Below are positions 31,161 through 35,716 of a DNA stretch of 35,716 nucleotides, piece by piece. The notes below the pieces were generated by a model. The model saw nothing but the letters and a program-made list of their open reading frames with translations, was not told where the DNA came from and did no database searches. The translations under genes and the position numbers were made by a program. Location of the stretch: NCBI GenBank assembly GCA_031178625.1, contig JAPSIR010000009.1, forward strand, positions 1-35,716. The letters run 5' to 3'. Source of the DNA: Cellulomonas sp. GTDB taxonomy: Bacteria; Actinomycetota; Actinomycetes; Actinomycetales; Cellulomonadaceae. Within the stretch, counting starts at the first letter, position 1. The number at the start of each line of letters is the position of its first letter.

Positions 31161-31808
31161 GTGCCCGGCCGTGCCCACCGTGCCGCCCTGTCCGCCGCCG
31201 TCAGCGCCGAGCGTGCGGCCCTCGCCGCCGACCTCGCGGGCCTCGACGACGCCGCGTGGGCCACGCCGTCGCTGTGCGGGCGCTGGACGGTCGAGGACGT
31301 CGTCGCGCACCTCACGGCGGCGGCGCACATGACGCCCGTGCGGTGGCTCGCGAGCATCGTGGGCGCGCGGTTCGACGCCGACCTGCACAACCAGCGCCGG
31401 CTCGTGGCGCACCGGGGGGCCACGCCCGGTGAGACGCTCGCCCGCTTCCGCGCGGCCGTCGGCCGGACCACCGCACCGTCGGGCCACGCGGCCGCGTGGC
31501 TGGGCGAGGTCGTCGTGCACGCGCAGGACGTGCGGCGGCCGCTGGGTATCGCGACGACGCCGTCGGCGGACGCCGTGACCGCGGTGGCGGAGTTCTACGT
31601 GCGCCGCGACTTCGCCGTGCACAGCGCGAGCGCGGCCCGCGGGCTGCGGCTGGTGGCGACGGACGGGCCGTTCGTCGCCGGCGAGGGACCGGAGGTGCGC
31701 GGGACGACGCTCGCCCTGGTCATGGCGACGGCGGGACGGGCGGCATACCTCGACGACCTCGCAGGACCGGGCGTCGGGCCGCTGCGGGACCGCGTCGCGT
31801 CCACCTGA
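31161..31808 (+). CDS. Maleylpyruvate isomerase/mycothiol-dependent (DinB-like) family protein
   Basis: The 215-residue protein has the four-helix MDMPI_N domain: LCGRWTVEDVVAHLTAAAH with the first metal-binding His, and AAWLGEVVVHAQDVRRPLG with the Glu and second His. This subfamily binds zinc and uses mycothiol as cofactor, as in mycothiol-dependent maleylpyruvate isomerase; the actual reaction is unknown. The C-terminal half (about 130-210) has a small alpha/beta domain. GTG at 31161 follows GGAGGTCCC. It ends six nt from the convergent marR stop. Confidence 0.8.
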   Translation: MPGRAHRAALSAAVSAERAALAADLAGLDDAAWATPSLCGRWTVEDVVAHLTAAAHMTPVRWLASIVGARFDADLHNQRRLVAHRGATPGETLARFRAAVGRTTAPSGHAAAWLGEVVVHAQDVRRPLGIATTPSADAVTAVAEFYVRRDFAVHSASAARGLRLVATDGPFVAGEGPEVRGTTLALVMATAGRAAYLDDLAGPGVGPLRDRVAST

Positions 31809-31814
31809 CGCGCG

Positions 31815-32378
31815 TCAGGCGTCGACGGCTCCGGCGACGAGCGCCGGGCGCCCGTCGGTGCGGGGCGGGCCCGCGTCCACCTGCGGCACGTCGGCCGGCT
31901 GCACGTCGGCCGGTGGCGCGGGTGCCTCGCGGACGACGCGGCAGACGTCCTCGCCGTGCGCCGGTGCGCCGGTCAGCCGGGTGAGGAGGCCCCGCAGCAC
32001 GGTGCGTTCCGCGGGCTCGAGCCCGGCGAGGACGTCGTCCTCCGCGGCCGTGACGCGGGCGGCGAGGTCCGTGTGCGCGGCGCGCCCGGCGTCGGTGGGG
32101 GCGATCCGCCGCACGCGCCGGTCGGCCGGGTCGGGGCGCCGCTCGACGAGGCCGCAGCCGACGAGCTTGTCGACGAGGTACGTCATGACCGTCCGGTCGA
32201 TGCCGAGCCGCGCCGCCAGCGCCGCCTGCGTGGGCGGGACGCCCTCGACCACCGCGGCGAGCACGTGCCACCCGCGCGGGCCGGACGGGACGTCGGCGAC
32301 GGCGTGCTCGACGGCCGCGCGCCAGCGGCCCAGCAGGGTGCCGAGCTGCCAGCCGAGGTCACCGCCGGACGTGGTCAT
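31815..32378 (-). CDS. MarR-family regulator divergent from the biflavin fusion
   Basis: The 187-residue protein has a MarR winged helix: PPTQAALAARLGIDRTVMTY, LVDKLVGCGLVERRPDPADR and RVRRIAPTDAG, followed by a dimerisation helix and a disordered Pro/Asp/Val-rich tail (about 140-187), unusually long for the family. ATG at 32378 lies six nt after TACGCT, predicting a leaderless mRNA. The 79-nt divergent gap to the fusion gene carries nested dyads, the likely operator. Confidence 0.9.
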   Translation of the reverse strand: MTTSGGDLGWQLGTLLGRWRAAVEHAVADVPSGPRGWHVLAAVVEGVPPTQAALAARLGIDRTVMTYLVDKLVGCGLVERRPDPADRRVRRIAPTDAGRAAHTDLAARVTAAEDDVLAGLEPAERTVLRGLLTRLTGAPAHGEDVCRVVREAPAPPADVQPADVPQVDAGPPRTDGRPALVAGAVDA

Positions 32379-32384
32379 GCCCTG

Positions 32385-32390
32385 AGCGTA
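32385..32390 (-). promoter_or_regulatory. -10 element of a predicted leaderless promoter
   Basis: TACGCT is followed by six nt and then the ATG of marR at 32378. Confidence 0.6.
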
Positions 32391-32406
32391 CTCGCGGTGA
32401 CACAGA

Positions 32407-32441
32407 TCGTCTGCCGTGCATACGATCGTGCTCGCAGACGA
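32407..32441. promoter_or_regulatory. Nested-dyad operator between marR and the biflavin fusion
   Basis: The outer arms TCGTCTGC (32407-32414) and GCAGACGA (32434-32441) are perfect inverted copies. Inside, ACGATCGT (32422-32429) is a perfect palindrome with almost the same centre. It ends just before the AGGAG ribosome-binding site of the fusion gene. Confidence 0.7.
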
Positions 32442-32457
32442 CAGGAGACGCACCACG

Positions 32458-34722
32458 ATGACCGACTACGGCCACGAGCTGACGTTCGGCACGTTCCTCA
32501 CCCCGCAGGCCGCCGAGCCGCAGGCACCGGTCGCGCTCGCCGTCCTCACGGAGGAGGTCGGCCTCGACCTCGTCACGTTCCAGGACCACCCCTACCAGCC
32601 GGCGTTCCTGGACACGTGGACCCTCTTGACCTGGGCCGCCGCGCGCACCGAGCGCGTCCACCTGGCGGGCGACGTCCTCAACCTGCCGCTGCGGCAGCCC
32701 GCCGTGCTGGCCAAGGCCGTCGCGAGCCTCGACGCCCTCTCCGGCGGCCGCGCCGAGCTCGGCCTCGGCGCGGGCGCGTTCTGGGACGCGATCGAGGCGA
32801 TGGGGGTCCCGCGCCTCACGCCCGGGCAGGGCGTCGACGCCCTCGGCGAGGCCATCGACGTCATCCGCGGGCTGTGGGCCACGGACGAGCGGCGGCCGCT
32901 GCGCGCGGGCGGCGCGCACCACCACGTCGCCGGGGCGAAGCGGGGACCGGCACCCGTGCACGACGTCGGCATCTGGGTCGGCGCGTACAAGCCGCGCATG
33001 CTGCGGCTCGTCGGCGAGAAGGCCGACGGCTGGCTGCCGTCCATGGGGTACCTGCAGCCGGGCGACCTGGTGCGCGGCAACGCGGCCGTCGACGAGGCCG
33101 CCCGCGGCGCCGGCCGCGACCCGCGCGAGATCCGCCGGCTCCTCAACCTGTCCGGCCGGTTCTCCCCCACGTCCGACGGGCTGCTCGTCGGCCCGCCCGA
33201 GCAGTGGGTCGACGACCTGGTGCGCCTCGCGCTCGAGGACGGCGTCGGCACGTTCGTCCTCGGCACCGACGACCCCGGGACCATCCGGACGTTCGCCGAG
33301 CGCGTCGCGCCCGCCGTGCGCGACCAGGTGGCCGCGGCGCGCGCGACCGCCGGCACGCAGACCGGCCCCGTGCGCTCGGTGGCGCAGCTGGCGAGGCGCG
33401 TGCCGGGGATCGACTACGACGCGGTGCCCGCGGGCCTCGACGCCGTCGAGCCGGGCGACCGCCGGTACGCGTCGCTGCGCTCGACGTACATGCGCCGCGG
33501 CGAGCCGGGGCTCGTGCTGCTGCCGCGGACGGTCGAGGAGGTCGTCGACGGGCTCGCGTACGCGCGGCGGCAGCGCGGGCCGCTCGCTGTGCGGTCCGGC
33601 GGGCACGGCATCAGCGGGCGGTCGACCAACGAGGGCGGCGTCGTGCTGGACGTCGGCCGGCTGGACCAGGTCGAGGTCGTCGACGCCGCGCGCCGCCGGG
33701 TGCGGCTCGGCGCCGGCGCGACGTGGGGCGCCGTGGCCGCCGCCCTCGCACCGCGCGGGTGGGCGGTCTCGTCGGGCGACTACGGCGGCGTGGGCGTCGG
33801 CGGGCTCGCGACGACGGGCGGCATCGGGCTGCTGGGGCGGTCCTACGGGCTGACGATCGACCACGTGGTCGCGGCCGAGGTGGTCACCGCCGACGGCACG
33901 GTGCACCGCGTCGACGCCGACCACGAGCCCGAGCTGTTCTGGGGCCTGCGCGGCGCCGGCGGCAACCTCGGCGTCGTCACGTGGGTCGAGGTCGAGGCCG
34001 CCGAGGTGCCCGACGTCGTGTTCGCGACGATGGTCTTCGACGCGTCCGAGCCCGGCGTGCTGCTCGAGCGGTGGGGGCGCCTGGTCGAGGCGTCGCCGCG
34101 GCAGCTGACGAGCTTCCTGCACCTGCAGGCCTCCTCGCCGGGGCGCGGACCGATCGCCCAGGCGATGACGGTGTGGGCGGACGACGACGCGCAGGCGGCC
34201 GTCGAGGCGCTGGAGCCGATGCTCGGCGTCGCGCCCGTGCTCGACCAGCGCGCGCAGCTGACGCCGTACGCGGGCATCGTCGGGCCCGTCGCCCGGAACC
34301 ACGACGGCGGTGCGCCGCCGGTCTCCCGCTCCGGCCTGCTGCGGACGATGACGCCGGAGGCCGCCGCGGACCTGGGCCGCGTGCTCGAGTCCGGCGAGAC
34401 CACGCTCGTGCAGCTGCGCGCCACCGGCGGCGCCGCCAACGACGTGGCCCTCGACGCCACGGCGTACGCGCACCGCGACCACGCGTTCTCCGCGACCGCC
34501 TTCACCTCCCGGGGCTCGCGCGCCGGCCTCGACGAGGTCTGGGACCGCCTCGCGTACCCGCACATGGACGGCCTGTACCTGTCGTTCGAGACCGACCCGC
34601 GCCCCGAGCGCCTCCTGGACGCGTTCCCGCCGGCCACGCTCGCGCGGCTGCGCGCGCTCAAGCGGACGTACGACCCGGACCACGTCTTCGACCAGAACTT
34701 CCCGATCGACCCGCGCGGCTGA
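32458..34722 (+). CDS. Fusion of luciferase-like flavin monooxygenase and BBE-type FAD oxidase
   Basis: The 754-residue protein joins two flavoenzymes. Residues 1-295 form a luciferase-like TIM barrel (LTEEVGLDLVTFQDHPYQP; LSGGRAELGLGAGAFW; EKADGWLPSMG) that binds FMN or F420. After a linker (about 295-335), residues 336-754 form a PCMH-type FAD domain with VRSGGHGISGRSTN, where H383 is the usual covalent FAD attachment site, and a BBE tail YDPDHVFDQNFPI. The second (cysteinyl) attachment motif is replaced by DYGGVGVGG, so the FAD is at most singly linked. No signal peptide is seen. ATG at 32458 follows AGGAG. The substrate is unknown; the adjacent MarR suggests induction by a small phenolic or drug-like compound. 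Confidence 0.9.
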   Translation: MTDYGHELTFGTFLTPQAAEPQAPVALAVLTEEVGLDLVTFQDHPYQPAFLDTWTLLTWAAARTERVHLAGDVLNLPLRQPAVLAKAVASLDALSGGRAELGLGAGAFWDAIEAMGVPRLTPGQGVDALGEAIDVIRGLWATDERRPLRAGGAHHHVAGAKRGPAPVHDVGIWVGAYKPRMLRLVGEKADGWLPSMGYLQPGDLVRGNAAVDEAARGAGRDPREIRRLLNLSGRFSPTSDGLLVGPPEQWVDDLVRLALEDGVGTFVLGTDDPGTIRTFAERVAPAVRDQVAAARATAGTQTGPVRSVAQLARRVPGIDYDAVPAGLDAVEPGDRRYASLRSTYMRRGEPGLVLLPRTVEEVVDGLAYARRQRGPLAVRSGGHGISGRSTNEGGVVLDVGRLDQVEVVDAARRRVRLGAGATWGAVAAALAPRGWAVSSGDYGGVGVGGLATTGGIGLLGRSYGLTIDHVVAAEVVTADGTVHRVDADHEPELFWGLRGAGGNLGVVTWVEVEAAEVPDVVFATMVFDASEPGVLLERWGRLVEASPRQLTSFLHLQASSPGRGPIAQAMTVWADDDAQAAVEALEPMLGVAPVLDQRAQLTPYAGIVGPVARNHDGGAPPVSRSGLLRTMTPEAAADLGRVLESGETTLVQLRATGGAANDVALDATAYAHRDHAFSATAFTSRGSRAGLDEVWDRLAYPHMDGLYLSFETDPRPERLLDAFPPATLARLRALKRTYDPDHVFDQNFPIDPRG

Positions 34723-34746
34723 CGCCGCCGTGCGCGGGTCTGCAGC

Positions 34747-34771
34747 GTCCGTCGCGCCGGGTGCGACGGAC
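34747..34771 (+). terminator. Terminator after the biflavin fusion
   Basis: GTCCGTCGC pairs with GCGACGGAC (9 bp, 7-nt loop), and the outer TGCAG/CTGCA can extend the stem. It starts 25 nt after the stop codon. Confidence 0.7.
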
Positions 34772-34863
34772 CTGCACGACATCGGCCGGACGGACGCTCC
34801 ACACATCGGGGTCGGGAGGCGTCTTCAGAGGGCACGCACTTACGAGCCCTCACGGAGGACCCG

Positions 34864-35472
34864 ATGAACCCGAGCACCACCGCCCCGTCCCGTCGCCGCC
34901 GCCTCGTCGCGGTCGGCGTCATCGCCGCCACGCTGACCGTCGGCGGCGCCGGCGCGGCGATCGCCGCCAACCCGCAGTCGGCGGCCGCCTCGGCGCTCGA
35001 GGAGGCCCTCGGCCTCGTCGGCGTCGACTGGTCGGCCATGCCCGACGGCTACACCCGCGAGCAGTACGTCGCGTTCTGGGGCGCCGGCTACACGCCCGCG
35101 GACGCCGACGCGCTCTCCGAGCTGTGGGGCACCGACTGGACCGAGACGAAGGCCCGCGCGGGCCAGATGCTCCTCGACGGCGAGGAGGTGCCGGTCGCGC
35201 CCAGCGGCACGGTGCCGACGGCCGACGACGCCGCGGCGACCGGCGGGGCGCCCGCGGCCGCCCCGGCCGACGGCGACGCGGGCGGGGCCGCCGCCGAGGA
35301 GGTCGCGCAGTACGACGCCTTCTGGGACGCCGGCTACACGTTCGAGGACGCCGAGGCCCTCGCTGCCCTGTGGGGCACGGAGGTCGCGGAGACCAAGGCG
35401 CGCGCCGGTCAGGCGCTGCTCGACGGGCAGACTCTCCCCGTCGCCCCCGGCAGCACCCCCGCCGGCTCCTGA
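34864..35472 (+). CDS. Secreted or surface protein with two 46-residue repeats
   Basis: The 202-residue protein starts with an arginine-rich signal-like segment (RRRRLVAVGVIAATLTVGG) and probable cleavage near AIAANP. Two copies of a 46-residue unit follow, at residues 68-113 and 150-195. Both contain AFW-AGYT, a DA-AL-LWGT helix and ETKARAGQ-LLDG followed by PVAP. The linker (114-149) is Ala/Gly/Asp-rich. I do not recognise the repeat. ATG at 34864 follows GGAGGACCCG. The next gene, 35 nt downstream on the same strand, is amidoligase-like. Confidence 0.75.
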   Translation: MNPSTTAPSRRRRLVAVGVIAATLTVGGAGAAIAANPQSAAASALEEALGLVGVDWSAMPDGYTREQYVAFWGAGYTPADADALSELWGTDWTETKARAGQMLLDGEEVPVAPSGTVPTADDAAATGGAPAAAPADGDAGGAAAEEVAQYDAFWDAGYTFEDAEALAALWGTEVAETKARAGQALLDGQTLPVAPGSTPAGS

Positions 35473-35507
35473 CCCACCGGCCCGGCACCACCGACGAGAG
35501 GACCGAC

Positions 35508-35716
35508 GTGGACGAGCTGTCGCTGCGCACCGGTTTCGAGATCGAGCTCCTCGCGCCCGCCGGGTCCGACCGGCGGACGCTGGCGGAGGCGCTCGCGGCG
35601 CGCCACGCGGGCGCCGTGCGGCGCTCCTTCCACACGGACAGCGAGCCGTCGGCGGTGCCGGGCGTGGGCGTCTTCCGCCACCTGTCGCCCGCGTTCGACG
35701 TGGTCGACGCGGCCGG
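35508..35716 (+). CDS. Amidoligase-like protein (N-terminal part)
   Basis: The gene is cut by the right edge; 69 codons are visible. The opening TGFEIELLAP matches the first strand of the glutamine-synthetase/amidoligase fold, where F-x-x-E-x-E places acidic residues for metal-ATP binding, and HTDSEPSAVPG resembles the following block of actinobacterial members. The assignment rests on this short stretch only. GTG at 35508 is preceded by GAGAGGACC. It follows the repeat protein in the same direction with a 35-nt gap and no terminator, so co-transcription is likely. Confidence 0.5.
   Translation, partial: MDELSLRTGFEIELLAPAGSDRRTLAEALAARHAGAVRRSFHTDSEPSAVPGVGVFRHLSPAFDVVDAA

Overview
The window is about 75% GC DNA from an actinobacterium, most likely Cellulomonas or a close relative. 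Three things point there: a secreted GH48 cellulase with a CBM2, gene blocks ordered as in Mycobacterium tuberculosis, and start sites dominated by GTG and leaderless promoters. I see no prophage, insertion sequence, CRISPR array or rRNA. It reads as ordinary chromosome, with a more variable accessory second half.

Layout. (1) 1-2559: nitrobindin-like protein (cut by the window edge), a 35-residue membrane protein, a DsrE-like protein, an integral membrane protein and a GlnR-type regulator; this resembles the M. tuberculosis Rv0813c-Rv0818 neighbourhood. (2) 2684-12245: nhaA with a structured leader, then alpha/beta hydrolase, nth, a coiled-coil protein, crp, RidA, DUF4177, WhiB4, PonA2, a metallophosphoesterase and tRNA-Pro(CGG); from the hydrolase on this follows Rv3670-Rv3683. 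(3) 12324-15573: a sensor kinase, response regulator and DUF4097 protein operon whose stop/start codons overlap. (4) 15806-18322: the GH48-CBM2 cellulase with a CebR-type operator candidate upstream, and a divergent membrane protein. (5) 19291-24160: a YtrA-type GntR regulator leading two ABC modules, with a palindromic operator at its start. (6) 24355-29114: an XRE/MmyB-type regulator, an SDR, a PH-like membrane protein, and an ene-reductase divergent from a MarR regulator over an array of alternating half-sites. (7) 29136-30980: a small alarmone synthetase coupled to DUF1905, then a VapBC-type toxin-antitoxin pair. (8) 31161-35716: a mycothiol-dependent isomerase-like protein, a MarR regulator divergent from a two-flavin fusion enzyme (luciferase-like domain plus BBE-type FAD domain), and a secreted two-repeat protein before a partial amidoligase-like gene.

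How it works together. The first third is housekeeping: nitrogen control (GlnR), cAMP and redox regulation (Crp, WhiB4), DNA repair (Nth), wall synthesis (PonA2) and sodium/pH balance (NhaA). The rest is envelope sensing and transport plus several self-contained redox enzyme/MarR pairs and a stress cluster. A clear cross-cutting signal is a TANNNT hexamer placed 6-7 nt before the start codon of at least eight genes, which predicts leaderless mRNAs. No single locus is a convincing new system. The most promising oddities are the nhaA leader, the RsiG-like protein beside crp, the hydrolase without a nucleophile, the biflavin fusion, and the repeat protein/amidoligase pair at the right edge.
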